DNA of 64,000 bases from Roseburia hominis (GCF_021531695.1 NZ_JADYUI010000001.1:62001-126000); one strand, 5' to 3'; shown: positions 1 through 7,296, counted from the stretch's first letter. Notes: a model not told the origin generated them from the letters alone. Translations and numbers: made by a program.

Positions 1-61
1 TTTCAAAATCTATTACATAAGTAGAGTCCACATATTCTGTTGGATAAAAACACTGTAACAT
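1..61 (-). CDS. yqeG: YqeG family HAD-type phosphatase, N-terminal fragment cut by window edge
   Basis: An ATG at 59-61 on the minus strand opens a frame that runs off the left edge after 20 codons. The visible residues begin MLQCFYPTEYVDSTY, which I recognise as the usual start of Firmicutes YqeG proteins (FYP..YVDS, followed in the family by a DxDxT phosphatase motif that lies outside this window). YqeG proteins are HAD superfamily IIIA phosphatases of poorly defined substrate. The assignment rests on a short segment and on remembered family sequence, so it is likely but not certain. A copy of the dispersed CTTGCTCA repeat lies about 40 bp upstream. Confidence 0.55.
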   Translation of the reverse strand, partial: MLQCFYPTEYVDSTYVIDFE

Positions 62-102
62 ATTTGCCCTTCGCTTTCCTATCCTCTTTTTTCTGCATAA
101 AA

Positions 103-135
103 CGAACATTTGCAATCCGCTTTATTACTTGCTCA
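103..135. repeat. Dispersed 33-38 bp repeat, copy 1
   Basis: The segment reads CGAACATTTGCAATCCGC then TTTATTACTTGCTCA on the plus strand. Near-identical segments lie at 29091-29128, 29687-29721 and 49026-49060, all in the same orientation. It overlaps the last three bases of the neighbouring unknown gene and sits upstream of yqeG. Confidence 0.75.
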
Positions 136-534
136 AATATCAAAATTTTCCTTGTTTCTGAATGAAGCACTTTCCGGCATTTTCTTTGCATGTACTCTGC
201 CTTGTTCCATACTTTCCCCAACAAAACACTGATACTGCATAAGAACCTGCTTCTTTCGCATATCAGAAATTGCTTTTTCTACATCTAGCTTTTCTATGTC
301 GCTGTCCGTCTCTTTTCTATCATACGAAAATCCTGTCTGATACTGTTTTGCATAACTTACTGTATCAAAAGTCTGCTGTGTGTTGACAACAGACTTTTCG
401 GCAATTTCCCTCTCTGCTTTTACATCGTTTTGTTCTTCAGCAGGGACAAGCACATTCGCCCTATCCAATTCATTCATCCGTATCGAATTGTAAAACTCTG
501 ATTCCGTAATCGGACGAATTCCCGATAACTTCAT
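133..534 (-). CDS. Hypothetical protein
   Basis: I do not recognise a family. The 133-residue product is hydrophilic and acidic/glutamine rich, has no membrane segment or signal peptide, and looks helical in its second half (residues about 80-110, with alternating K/E/M/Q). The gene starts 20 bp downstream of nrdR and could be co-transcribed with it. Its 3' end runs into a copy of the dispersed repeat, so the last residues may be repeat-derived. Start chosen is the first ATG; a MKLSGIRP N-terminus follows a purine-rich AAGGAAGAGACATGACGTT leader. It could be a lineage-specific Lachnospiraceae protein. Confidence 0.6.
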   Translation of the reverse strand: MKLSGIRPITESEFYNSIRMNELDRANVLVPAEEQNDVKAEREIAEKSVVNTQQTFDTVSYAKQYQTGFSYDRKETDSDIEKLDVEKAISDMRKKQVLMQYQCFVGESMEQGRVHAKKMPESASFRNKENFDI

Positions 535-553
535 AACGTCATGTCTCTTCCTT

Positions 554-1006
554 TTAACGATCTAAGATTTTCTTTAACTCATTCATGAATGTATTAACAT
601 CTTTAAACTCACGATAAACAGAGGCAAACCTGACATATGCCACTGCCTCTAAATCCTTTAACTTATCCATAACAACCTCTCCAATCAATGAAGTTGGGAT
701 TTCTTTCTCCTCTCGATTGAAAAGCTCCGTCTCTACTTCATCGACCAACTGATTGATCTGATTAATGGATACCGGTCTTTTATGACAGGCCCGAAGCACA
801 CCCGCTTCAATTTTCGAACGGTCATACTGTTCTCTGCTATCATCCTTTTTAATTACAACAAGCGGTATGGTCTCTACTTTCTCATAAGTGGTAAACCGCT
901 TTTTACAAGAATCACACAGCCGGCGGCGTCTGATGGATGTATTATCATCTGCCGGTCTTGAATCAATTACTCTGGTATCATCATTGCCGCAAAATGGACA
1001 CTTCAT
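554..1006 (-). CDS. nrdR: Transcriptional repressor NrdR
   Basis: NrdR represses ribonucleotide reductase operons by binding NrdR boxes when its ATP-cone holds ATP/dATP. The 150-residue product has the full family length: an N-terminal zinc ribbon (MKCPFCGND, then C-x2-C in LCDSCKKRF, residues 3-34) followed by an ATP-cone beginning [17 protein letters not shown] (residues about 50-140). The start ATG is preceded by TAGGAGGATTAT. A strong promoter lies upstream (1051-1079), so the gene is probably transcribed from its own start site and leads into the small downstream gene. In Clostridia nrdR is often next to ylmC, as here. Confidence 0.95.
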   Translation of the reverse strand: MKCPFCGNDDTRVIDSRPADDNTSIRRRRLCDSCKKRFTTYEKVETIPLVVIKKDDSREQYDRSKIEAGVLRACHKRPVSINQINQLVDEVETELFNREEKEIPTSLIGEVVMDKLKDLEAVAYVRFASVYREFKDVNTFMNELKKILDR

Positions 1007-1021
1007 ATAATCCTCCTACCC

Positions 1022-1039
1022 AAAACGGTTTACCGTTTT
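1022..1039. promoter_or_regulatory. Inverted repeat in the nrdR leader
   Basis: AAAACGGT-TT-ACCGTTTT is a perfect 8-bp dyad between the nrdR promoter and its ribosome binding site. It does not resemble an NrdR box. It could be an operator or a leader hairpin; on the minus strand it lacks a clean U tract. Confidence 0.5.
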
Positions 1040-1050
1040 TATTGCTCTTA

Positions 1051-1079
1051 AGTATAACTTTCCCAATATCTTTTGTCAA
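1051..1079 (-). promoter_or_regulatory. Sigma-A promoter of nrdR
   Basis: On the minus strand TTGACA (complement of 1074-1079) and TATACT (complement of 1051-1056) are separated by exactly 17 bases. The distance to the nrdR start codon is about 45 bp. Confidence 0.8.
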
Positions 1080-1085
1080 TCATTT

Positions 1086-1349
1086 CTATAATCTATGCTT
1101 TGCATCATCCAGACAAATATCCACAAGAATAATATCCGGTCCAATTTTCACAATCCGATCCCACGGAATGAAATATTCAAATTCACGGAAAAACACCCCA
1201 AACATTTTACATGGCTGTGGCACAATTAATGCTTTGATACAACCTCTTTTCTCATCCAGTTCCAAATCACAGACATTTCCAAGAAACCTGCAGTCCGCAA
1301 CATTAATCACATCTTTTTCCTGCAATTCACAAAAACGCATTTTCATCAT
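1086..1349 (-). CDS. YlmC/YmxH family PRC-barrel protein
   Basis: The 87-residue product fits the PRC-barrel family (YlmC/YmxH of Bacillus, linked to sporulation or left uncharacterised). Typical features are the N-terminal LQEKDVINVADCRFLG strand pair, then DLELDE..GCIKALIVP, and the closing IPWDRIVKIGPDIILVD. In B. subtilis the paralogues lie near sporulation or cell-division genes; the function is not established. It has no membrane segment. It sits upstream of nrdR with its own ATG and no overlap. The start MMKMRF has three near methionines, so the N-terminus is uncertain by a few residues. Confidence 0.8.
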   Translation of the reverse strand: MMKMRFCELQEKDVINVADCRFLGNVCDLELDEKRGCIKALIVPQPCKMFGVFFREFEYFIPWDRIVKIGPDIILVDICLDDAKHRL

Positions 1350-1394
1350 CCCGGATTTTCACTTATGTTATGATATGCAATGCAATTTTTTTGT

Positions 1395-2495
1395 TTACAC
1401 ATTAAAACGGAATACGATAATATCGCCGTCTTTCACTACATATTCTTTACCTTCCAGCCGCACCAGTCCCTTTTCTTTTGCTGCCACCATACTGCCACAT
1501 TCCATTAAATCTTTATACGCAACTACTTCTGCCCGGATAAATCCTCTCTCAAAATCCGTATGAATCTTTCCGGCTGCCTGTGGTGCTTTTGTTCCGTTTT
1601 TAATGGTCCATGCTCTTGTTTCGTCCTCGCCTGATGTAAGAAAACTGATAAGACCCAAAAGGCGATAGCTTGCTGTAATAAGCTTTTCAAGACCGGATTC
1701 TTTTAAGCCAAGTTCCTCTAAAAACATTGCCTTTTCATCATCTTCTAACTCTGCCATCTCCTGCTCAATCTGTGCACAGATTACAAATACTTCACTGTTT
1801 TCTTTTGCCGCAAGAGCTTTTACGTTCTGCACATGTGCATTATCTGCTCCATCATTTGCCAGATCATCCTCTGATACATTTGCCGCATAGATAACCGGTT
1901 TTGCTGTCAATAAATTATAAGATCTGTACCATTCTATCTCATCTTCGTCGTCAGACAATTCGTATGTTTTCGCCATATTTCCGGCTTCCAGATGTGCCTT
2001 TAATGCTTCTAACAATTTTAATTCTTTTGCCAGTGTTTTATCCATTCTTGCCTGTTTTGCAACTTTTGCAATACGACGCTCCAGAATCTCGATATCCGAA
2101 AAAATGAGTTCTAAATTAATCGTTTCAATATCTCTTGCCGGATCTACACTTCCGTCTACATGCACAACATTGGTATCTTCAAAGCAACGTACCACATGAA
2201 CAATAGCATCTACTTCACGGATATTTGCAAGAAACTGGTTTCCCAATCCCTCTCCTTTGCTTGCACCCTTTACAAGACCTGCAATATCCACAAATTCAAT
2301 CACGGCCGGGGTTACTTTCTTGGAATGATACATTTCTCCTAACTTTGTCAAACGTTCATCCGGTACTGTTACAACACCAACATTCGGGTCAATTGTACAG
2401 AACGGATAGTTCGCCGATTCTGCTCCTGCCTTAGTCAATGAATTAAATAATGTACTTTTTCCCACATTCGGTAATCCTACGATTCCTAATTTCAT
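1395..2495 (-). CDS. ychF: Redox-responsive ribosome-binding ATPase YchF
   Basis: YchF is an Obg-related P-loop protein that binds ribosomes and hydrolyses ATP in preference to GTP. The product begins [15 protein letters not shown] (G1), has [19 protein letters not shown] (G3 and switch), the altered G4 of the YchF subfamily (YAANVSEDD), and ends with the TGS domain including [12 protein letters not shown]. Length of 366 residues is normal. I choose ATG at 2493-2495 rather than the GTG four codons upstream because GGATAGGTG lies at good spacing. The start codon and upstream leader are those of the integrated element (see 2477-11080), not the original chromosome, so expression probably depends on element sequence or read-through from int. 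Confidence 0.95.
   Translation of the reverse strand: MKLGIVGLPNVGKSTLFNSLTKAGAESANYPFCTIDPNVGVVTVPDERLTKLGEMYHSKKVTPAVIEFVDIAGLVKGASKGEGLGNQFLANIREVDAIVHVVRCFEDTNVVHVDGSVDPARDIETINLELIFSDIEILERRIAKVAKQARMDKTLAKELKLLEALKAHLEAGNMAKTYELSDDEDEIEWYRSYNLLTAKPVIYAANVSEDDLANDGADNAHVQNVKALAAKENSEVFVICAQIEQEMAELEDDEKAMFLEELGLKESGLEKLITASYRLLGLISFLTSGEDETRAWTIKNGTKAPQAAGKIHTDFERGFIRAEVVAYKDLMECGSMVAAKEKGLVRLEGKEYVVKDGDIIVFRFNV
2477..2495. repeat. Left attachment site (start of ychF)
   Basis: CTACGATTCCTAATTTCAT covers the complement of codons 1-6 of ychF. The same 19 bases with one change (A to G) occur at 11062-11080, the other end of the integrated element. This is the direct repeat expected from tyrosine-recombinase integration; the exact crossover lies within it. 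Confidence 0.85.
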
Positions 2496-2560
2496 ATCTA
2501 TTATCACCTATCCAGAATTCCTTGAATTTATAAGGATTTCTGCCTTTCTCTTATATTTCT

Positions 2561-2585
2561 ACTACACAATTTACTACACAATTTT
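2561..2585. repeat. Left arm-type repeats for the integrase
   Basis: ACTACACAATTT (2561-2572) is followed directly by ACTACACAATTTT (2573-2585). The same motif is doubled at 10914-10937 near the right end, in the same orientation. Tn916-family integrases bind such arm repeats with their N-terminal domain; that role is inferred here. The repeats also encode the end of int and its stop codon. Confidence 0.7.
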
Positions 2586-3707
2586 CAAGGCTTTTTCTAT
2601 TCTTTCAACCTCTTTTACCTTCTCATCTTCTGTCACATGGACATACAGATTCATTGTGATTCCCACATTAGAATGTCCTAAGATAATTTGCAAAGTTTTT
2701 GGTCGCATACCACCTTCTATACATCTTGTAGCAAAAGTATGTCTTAAAACGTGCATTGAAAATCTATCAATGCCAGCCTTGTCACACAATTTAAACAAAG
2801 TCGTATCATAAGCAGAGTTTTTAGTTGGCTCACCTTTTCTACACAAGAATACAAAATCCTTAAATTCCATATTGATTATCTTGATACTCTTTAACTTTTC
2901 TTTCTGATTCTTCAAAATTGCAATCGCTTCTTCTGTTAAAGGTACATCACGATAACCAGACTTGCTTTTAGGTTCTCCAATTCTCCACTCGCCTACAGAA
3001 TACCTATACTCCATACTTCTTTGTATGTGCATAACTTTCTTGTCAAAATCAATATCTGACCATTTTAATCCTATAAGTTCTCCTGTCCTAAGTCCAGTTT
3101 GCAATATAAAAGCAAACTGATTGTAATTGCTACTTTTCTTTGCCACTTCAAGAAACTTCTTCTGTTCATCAACCGTTAAGGCTCTAACCTTCTTCGGTTC
3201 TTTACCTATGTTATACTTCACAGCTTTAGTAACTGGATTCTTATAGATTACATCATTTTCCACCGCATCAGCAAACATACAAAATAAAGTAATTCTTGTT
3301 TGATAAATGGTAGATGTCTTGTAATCATCTTTCATCTGGTTCAATACATTTTGACAATGCATCGGTTTTACATCTGATAAAACCATATTTCCTATGCAGT
3401 CTCGTATATTATTTGTAAATCTTTCCTTGTAGTTTCTAATAGTATTTGGTCTAATACTATCTCCCTTGATATTTTCAATCCAATAATTAAACCAAGCCGT
3501 AACTGTCATATCACCAGATGCATTAATTCCACCATGTTCATCTTCAAACTTTGCATCTGCATACCACTGACGGCACTCTTGTAACTTTGGAAAATATTTC
3601 TGAACGGATTTACCTGTTCGCTTGCTTACAAATCTAGCTGTATATAAGCCATCTTTTCTCTGGCAAATGCCAACTCCAAGCTCCTTTCCTTTTAAGTCTT
3701 TACCCAT
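2574..3707 (-). CDS. int: Tn916-type tyrosine integrase
   Basis: Site-specific recombinase that would integrate and excise the element. The 377-residue product has an N-terminal arm-binding domain (GICQRKDGLYTARF), a SAM-like core-binding domain (about 70-170) and a catalytic domain with R in LQTGLRTGELIGLKW, H-x-x-R in MHVLRHTFATRC, H in ILGHSNVGIT and the Tyr nucleophile in MNLYVHVT. All five conserved positions look intact, so the enzyme is probably active. I start at ATG 3705-3707 because AAAGGAGTTGATTTT precedes it; an upstream in-frame ATG at 3758 lacks such a site. The gene ends in the arm repeats, next to ychF, and its transcript may continue into ychF. Confidence 0.93.
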   Translation of the reverse strand: MGKDLKGKELGVGICQRKDGLYTARFVSKRTGKSVQKYFPKLQECRQWYADAKFEDEHGGINASGDMTVTAWFNYWIENIKGDSIRPNTIRNYKERFTNNIRDCIGNMVLSDVKPMHCQNVLNQMKDDYKTSTIYQTRITLFCMFADAVENDVIYKNPVTKAVKYNIGKEPKKVRALTVDEQKKFLEVAKKSSNYNQFAFILQTGLRTGELIGLKWSDIDFDKKVMHIQRSMEYRYSVGEWRIGEPKSKSGYRDVPLTEEAIAILKNQKEKLKSIKIINMEFKDFVFLCRKGEPTKNSAYDTTLFKLCDKAGIDRFSMHVLRHTFATRCIEGGMRPKTLQIILGHSNVGITMNLYVHVTEDEKVKEVERIEKALKIV

Positions 3708-3801
3708 AAAATCAACTCCTTTCTGCCATTTACAAGCAAAAAGAGTCTGATACAGCATACTATTATATCACTCTTGTCACAATTTGAAAATAATTAATTT
3801 T

Positions 3802-4038
3802 CTAAATTTCAAGTGTGTTAGATATATACTGTTCAAACTCTTTTCGTTTTACTAATTTCTTATTTCCAACATATAGCACGAAACTACACTTTGGATCTTT
3901 CAACAGTTCATCAATTCTGTTAATACCTATGTTTGAATAAGCCGCAGCTTCTTGTTTTGTCAAATTCAATTTCAGCCAAAATGGTATTTCTAATTTCTTT
4001 GTTTCTGTATTTTCTATATAAATCACGCCCCATTTCAT
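3802..4038 (-). CDS. xis: Excisionase (Tn916 Xis family)
   Basis: Short DNA-bending protein that steers the integrase towards excision. The 78-residue product has the family pattern: IPFWLKLNLTKQEAAAYSNI, a winged-helix segment ending in RIDELLKDP, then the wing FVLYVGNKKLVKRKEFEQYI. It lies immediately upstream of int in the same direction, as in Tn916. The start is uncertain; the ATG at 4038 has no good ribosome binding site, and a GTG four codons in is possible. Promoter of the xis-int unit was not resolved. Confidence 0.85.
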   Translation of the reverse strand: MKWGVIYIENTETKKLEIPFWLKLNLTKQEAAAYSNIGINRIDELLKDPKCSFVLYVGNKKLVKRKEFEQYISNTLEI

Positions 4039-4186
4039 AAAATAATTTCTAATAATATAAAAAGCACCACATAACTAAGGTGGTGCCGAAAATTCAATAT
4101 TCAATTTATAAACAAACGTTCCAACTATTATTCATCCTGATAATGTAGTAAAATACATATATTACACCACGAAAGAGATGATATAT

Positions 4187-4702
4187 ATGGACAATATACC
4201 AGTTTTGCAAAAGGTAAACGATGAATTAATACTAACTAAAAAACCTGACATATTGACTAATCCTGATACGCAAAAATATATGGCTAATATGATGCAACAG
4301 CAAATCATACAAAATGTTGTTAAGCCATCCAAAACGGATTTTATAATCAGAAATCCAAACGAAAAGACTGAACAACTTTTATCAGAATCAAACGTTAAAC
4401 AAGACAAACAAATCCGATTATTAGAGGATCAATTACAGCAAGAAAAAACCTCCAAAACTGAACTTCAAGCCAAATTGGATGATGCATACATACAACTTCG
4501 ACAACTCAATGATAAAGCATCTTCTCAAAATCTATATATCAAAGAACTGAAGACAGATTTAAAAGAAGAATCTCTCAAAAGAGAATTGGCAGAAAATAAA
4601 GTTTCTGCTAAAGATTGGAAAGTTGCCCTAATTGCTGGTGTAATAGGTCTAATAACTGGACTTGCTTGTGCATGGTTTGGTTTTTTCCTTACTACATTGT
4701 AG
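4187..4702 (+). CDS. Coiled-coil protein with C-terminal membrane anchor
   Basis: I do not recognise a named family. The roughly 171-residue product has a polar N-terminal part (MDNIPVLQKVNDELIL), a long predicted coiled coil (about residues 60-140, heptads rich in Q, K, L and E), and one C-terminal transmembrane helix (ALIAGVIGLITGLACAWFGF) ending three to four residues before the stop. It is therefore likely a tail-anchored protein with its coiled coil in the cytoplasm. It is the only clearly expressed plus-strand gene in the left third of the element and has its own terminator at 4815-4839. The ATG at 4187 follows AAAGAGATGATATAT; an ATG three codons upstream is also possible. Confidence 0.6.
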   Translation: MDNIPVLQKVNDELILTKKPDILTNPDTQKYMANMMQQQIIQNVVKPSKTDFIIRNPNEKTEQLLSESNVKQDKQIRLLEDQLQQEKTSKTELQAKLDDAYIQLRQLNDKASSQNLYIKELKTDLKEESLKRELAENKVSAKDWKVALIAGVIGLITGLACAWFGFFLTTL

Positions 4703-4814
4703 TTAGATACCAATGCCAAAAGAATCCTGCAAAAAATGCTATTGCATAAGATAAACAAATTATCATTGAATTTTTTACTATACATTTTGTTAATTTCATT
4801 TTAATCAATCCTAT

Positions 4815-4839
4815 GGGACAAGGCAAATAACCTTGTCCC
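4815..4839 (+). terminator. Intrinsic terminator after the coiled-coil gene
   Basis: GGGACAAGG-CAAATAA-CCTTGTCCC is a perfect 9-bp stem followed by TATTTTCTTATTT. Confidence 0.8.
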
Positions 4840-4865
4840 TATTTTCTTATTTAGAATAAATTACA

Positions 4866-4962
4866 TCATTTTACTACTTCAATATTATTTTCTGTCTTTG
4901 CCTTTGGTTTTCTACCACGATTAGACTTAGGTTTGTTTCCATTAACATCTGTAGGCTTAGTC
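4866..4962 (-). pseudogene. Possible remnant of a small basic (AT-hook-like) protein
   Basis: After the stop of the 4967-5173 gene a minus-strand frame reads TKPTDVNGNKPKSNRGRKPK and ends at 4866. The RGRKPK motif is typical of AT-hook-like tails of small element proteins. An AGGAGG lies just upstream, but the frame has no ATG, GTG or TTG. It may be a decayed gene or chance. Confidence 0.25.
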
Positions 4963-4966
4963 CTCC

Positions 4967-5173
4967 TTATTCCGCATCTGCTTCTAAATCAGAAAATATA
5001 TCATGTAAATTCTGCATATCTGATTTAATGAAGTATGCTCTGCCATCTGGTAACTCTATAGGTGTGCCATTCTCACACGCTAATAACATTCTCTGTTGCA
5101 TCAATCTGATTCCTTGCTCTATACCTCTTCTCTCTGCCTGGTCTAACATTACTTTTAATTCTCTTTCCGTCAT
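4967..5173 (-). CDS. Hypothetical protein, 68 residues
   Basis: I do not recognise a family. The product is short and acidic at the C-terminus (DLEADAE), with a helical N-terminal part (MTERELKVMLDQAERRG). It contains no cysteines in motif spacing and no membrane helix. The ATG is preceded by GGAGGGCGAAA, a good ribosome binding site. Its first 101 bp overlap the end of the upstream gene in another frame, which is a long overlap for two genes on one strand; translational coupling or a frameshift joining the two is possible. Confidence 0.5.
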   Translation of the reverse strand: MTERELKVMLDQAERRGIEQGIRLMQQRMLLACENGTPIELPDGRAYFIKSDMQNLHDIFSDLEADAE

Positions 5174-5339
5174 TTTCGCCCTCCTGATTTAATAAAATGG
5201 TTTTATTAGCAATCTCTTGTATTGTAGAATTTTTCTTACATTGTCCGAAGTGGACAACTCTGTTTCCGTCTATCACCTCATAAAAACCATCTATGATCCT
5301 GATATAATAACCTTTCTTAAATCCAGTAATCTTTTTCAT
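5073..5339 (-). CDS. Hypothetical protein, 88 residues
   Basis: I do not recognise a family. The N-terminal half (MKKITGFKKGYYIRIIDGFY, then EVIDGNRVVHFGQCKKNSTI) looks like a small folded beta-rich domain. The C-terminal 33 residues, past QEGENDGKR, overlap the next gene out of frame and are rich in R, K and N, as expected for an accidental extension. The ATG at 5337-5339 is favoured because AAGGGAACAA precedes it, whereas the longer form from 5399 has no ribosome binding site. It follows the small recombinase gene closely. Confidence 0.5.
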   Translation of the reverse strand: MKKITGFKKGYYIRIIDGFYEVIDGNRVVHFGQCKKNSTIQEIANKTILLNQEGENDGKRIKSNVRPGREKRYRARNQIDATENVISV

Positions 5340-5391
5340 TTGTTCCCTTTCTTCCTTATATATAGGATGATTTTCTTTCATTTTCCATGAA

Positions 5392-5973
5392 CTAATCAAA
5401 AAATTTTATGTGATTCTGCAACGCATCCTCAATATTCTTATTTTGTATTCCAATATACCGTTGTGTTGTTACTGTAGAAGAATGTTGCAGCAGTACACGA
5501 ACCAAATTTATATCATAGTTATTGTTGACATAGATACTGGTTGCAAAGTATTTTCTGAAACTGTGACTTCCGATTCCTTCATATCCTAAGTAATCACATA
5601 CCAAATGCAAATGCTTATTGACCGCCCTCTCTCCTATATCAAACAATTTGGCAGCGGGATTTATATTGTTTTCCAGTGCATAGTTCTGAATATAGATATA
5701 AATATCCGTTGGAACTGTAAACTCTCTTTTCTTTTTGGTCTTCTGCTCCACGATATTCAATCTGTATCTATCACCATCACGAATAATAGCCGATAACCTC
5801 AACTGCAATATGTCACTAATACGTAATCCTAAATTTGCTTCTAAGGTTAATGCAGTAGCAATTTTCTTATTTGGCTTTACCACATGACCATCCGAACACA
5901 CAAATCCTGCTCTCATTGTGGAAATGATATTCTTATACTGTTCTTCTGTTAATGCTATGGTTTTCTTATTCAA
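5392..5973 (-). CDS. Small tyrosine recombinase (catalytic domain only)
   Basis: Site-specific recombinase of about FimB/FimE size (193 residues) without the arm-binding and core-binding domains of a full integrase. The catalytic residues are visible: R in ANLGLRISDIL, K in EQKTKKKREF, H-x-x-R in SHSFRKYFATS, H in LLQHSSTVTT and Y in QRYIGI. Start is TTG with GAAGGTGGTGAATAGAT upstream. Its substrate is unknown. A small inverted repeat (6014-6107) lies in the divergent region upstream and might be its site. Two tyrosine recombinases in one short element suggest either a separate resolution or inversion role, or the trace of a nested insertion. Confidence 0.88.
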   Translation of the reverse strand: MNKKTIALTEEQYKNIISTMRAGFVCSDGHVVKPNKKIATALTLEANLGLRISDILQLRLSAIIRDGDRYRLNIVEQKTKKKREFTVPTDIYIYIQNYALENNINPAAKLFDIGERAVNKHLHLVCDYLGYEGIGSHSFRKYFATSIYVNNNYDINLVRVLLQHSSTVTTQRYIGIQNKNIEDALQNHIKFFD

Positions 5974-6013
5974 ATCTATTCACCACCTTCAAAAGTTCCT
6001 ATTTTCGATATAC

Positions 6014-6107
6014 TTTAGTTCCATTATTCCAATGATGAAAACCAAATATCTTTGAAACCCTTGCAAATAAAGGAAAGTTCCTAATCTGTATAGTTATTGG
6101 AACTAAA
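6014..6107. repeat. Short inverted repeat beside the small recombinase gene
   Basis: TTTAGTTCCA (6014-6023) and TGGAACTAAA (6098-6107) are exact complements 74 bp apart. A related TTATTGGAA lies at about 6129. They sit between the recombinase gene and a divergent plus-strand gene, where an operator or a small invertible switch could be. Confidence 0.45.
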
Positions 6108-6197
6108 TATTTGATTGCCATTTTTCTTATTGGAATCTATACTATAGATAGGAAAAGCAATTCTGATTTTCCAAACAAAACAAAAATTTTTTCAGAG

Positions 6198-6455
6198 GTG
6201 ATTATAATAGACATTGAAATTAAAAATCGGAGCATTGTGAAAGAATTTCTCCACAAGCTAAACTCCAAGTTAGAAGATTTATTTTTCAAAATCATAATGA
6301 AATTACCAGACAGATTTATTCCATCGGCTTTAATGAATTGGCTAGACCGATACACAAGAAAGCGGATCAACCAACTCAAACAACAGAATATCAAGCAGAC
6401 ATGGAGAAACTTATATTTACAATCAGCAGTTGATGATATTACCAACCGGCAATAG
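6198..6455 (+). CDS. Hypothetical mobile-element protein
   Basis: I do not know its function. The product (up to 114 residues if read from TTG 6111) is basic and helical, with KIIMKLPDRFIPSALMNWLD and a RYTRKRINQLKQQNIKQTW segment, a pattern I associate with small proteins of Lachnospiraceae integrative elements. No ATG start exists. GTG 6198 is shown, but AGAGGTGATTATA would best serve an AUA codon at 6207, giving an (M)DIEIKNRSIV N-terminus. The gene runs divergently from the small recombinase and ends before the shared terminator at 6465-6507. Confidence 0.55.
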   Translation: MIIIDIEIKNRSIVKEFLHKLNSKLEDLFFKIIMKLPDRFIPSALMNWLDRYTRKRINQLKQQNIKQTWRNLYLQSAVDDITNRQ

Positions 6456-6464
6456 TCATAAGAA

Positions 6465-6507
6465 AAAGCACCTTTCAGAAGAATGTTATTTCTTCCGTTG
6501 GTGCTTT
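6465..6507. terminator. Bidirectional terminator between convergent genes
   Basis: AAAGCACC (6465-6472) pairs with GGTGCTTT (6500-6507), with an inner AGAAGAA/TTCTTC stem. T or A tracts flank both sides. It would serve the 6198-6455 gene and the higBA unit. Confidence 0.7.
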
Positions 6508-6512
6508 ATACT

Positions 6513-6836
6513 TTACCTATTTTGTTTGACTAGCTTTATATCATACCCTAATGCATTTACCATGTTGCAAAACAATTTCAAAGAAGGACTGTGTTCGTTC
6601 TTTTCCATCCTTGATATTGCCTGTTGCTTATTTCCGGTAAGTTCTGCCAATTTATTTTGTGAAATGTTCTGCTCTTTTCTCAGATTGACAACCTCTTGTA
6701 TAAGTTCTTTTTCCATTTCAGAAGCTACAAACGTTGGTGCTGGCATATCATTTTTTTCTGTTAGTGGCATTTCGCCTTTGTCTATTGCAATTGCTTCTAA
6801 TAAGCCTTGCATAGTATCATCAAAAAATGTACCCAT
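6513..6836 (-). CDS. HigA-type XRE antitoxin
   Basis: The 107-residue protein has a helix-turn-helix of the XRE/Cro type in its C-terminal half (LRKEQNISQNKLAELTG, then KQQAISRMEKNEHSPSL). Its N-terminal part (MGTFFDDTMQGLLEAIAIDK) would be the toxin-neutralising segment. It follows the RelE/HigB-like toxin gene by 3 bp, the toxin-first order of higBA loci. The protein is expected to neutralise the toxin and to repress the operon by binding the palindrome at 7208-7227. A terminator follows. Confidence 0.9.
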   Translation of the reverse strand: MGTFFDDTMQGLLEAIAIDKGEMPLTEKNDMPAPTFVASEMEKELIQEVVNLRKEQNISQNKLAELTGNKQQAISRMEKNEHSPSLKLFCNMVNALGYDIKLVKQNR

Positions 6837-6839
6837 ACA

Positions 6840-7175
6840 TTACACCTCCTTCAATATTTTTACCATTGTCTTAAATGCTTTCTTTTCATCTTCTGTCAAA
6901 TCATCTTTTTCATTCTTAGTATATACATTTATAAAATATACCGTTTCTTTGACTTCTATATCAACATATATAACACGTGCTCCTCCACGTTTGCCCTTTC
7001 CTTTACTTTCCATTGATACACGTATTTTTCTAAGACCACCTGTGCCCTGAATAGCATCCCCAGCTTTTGGATTTTCTAAAAGGACATTTTCAAGATTTCG
7101 TAATTCTTCATCTGTCAATCCAAGTTCATGCCACTTTTTTGTAAACATTGGTACTTCTATAAAAGTTCTATTCAT
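6840..7175 (-). CDS. RelE/HigB-family toxin
   Basis: The 111-residue product matches the RelE-like family often annotated as HigB or PF06296: MNRTFIEVPMFTKKW, the central GTGGLRKIRVSMESKGKGKRGG basic loop in two parts, the strand RVIYVDIEVKETVYFINVYTKNEKDDLT, and a C-terminal helix. Members are ribosome-dependent mRNA interferases. The basic GKGKRGGAR loop and the Y-K-N-E segment, where catalysis is expected, are intact. The gene is first in a two-gene operon with its antitoxin and would stabilise the integrated element. Confidence 0.9.
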   Translation of the reverse strand: MNRTFIEVPMFTKKWHELGLTDEELRNLENVLLENPKAGDAIQGTGGLRKIRVSMESKGKGKRGGARVIYVDIEVKETVYFINVYTKNEKDDLTEDEKKAFKTMVKILKEV

Positions 7176-7204
7176 TATATTTATCCTCTCGTTTTTCTAT
7201 TTAT

Positions 7205-7233
7205 AGGATACAACAAATTTGTTGTATTGTCAA
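7205..7233 (-). promoter_or_regulatory. higBA promoter with embedded palindromic operator
   Basis: On the minus strand TTGACA (complement of 7228-7233) and TATCCT (complement of 7205-7210) are 17 bp apart. A perfect 20-bp palindrome, ATACAACAAATTTGTTGTAT at 7208-7227, fills the spacer and overlaps the -10 box. Binding by the XRE antitoxin would block RNA polymerase directly. The distance to the toxin ATG is about 30 bp. Confidence 0.85.
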
Positions 7234-7242
7234 TCAAAAATA

Positions 7243-7280
7243 AATAGCATCCCAGACCGTCCAAAGTTGAGGATGCTATT
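7243..7280 (-). terminator. Terminator after the RHH gene
   Basis: AATAGCATCC (7243-7252) and GGATGCTATT (7271-7280) are exact complements. On the minus strand the stem is followed by TATTTTTG. It ends the RHH gene transcript just before the higBA promoter. Confidence 0.7.
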
Positions 7281-7296
7281 CTTGTAGTACCCATTT

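Noticed and set aside
1022-1039. NrdR box
   Set aside because: The AAAACGGT/ACCGTTTT dyad does not resemble the AT-rich ACACWATATWTTGT consensus and no second box is near.
937-1563. Long plus-strand frame opposite nrdR, ylmC and ychF
   Set aside because: Antisense shadow of three well-supported minus-strand genes; no ribosome binding site and unlikely composition.
2562-2585. CRISPR-like repeats at 2561-2585 and 10914-10937
   Set aside because: Only two tandem units at each site, no spacers of constant length and no cas genes; better explained as integrase arm sites.
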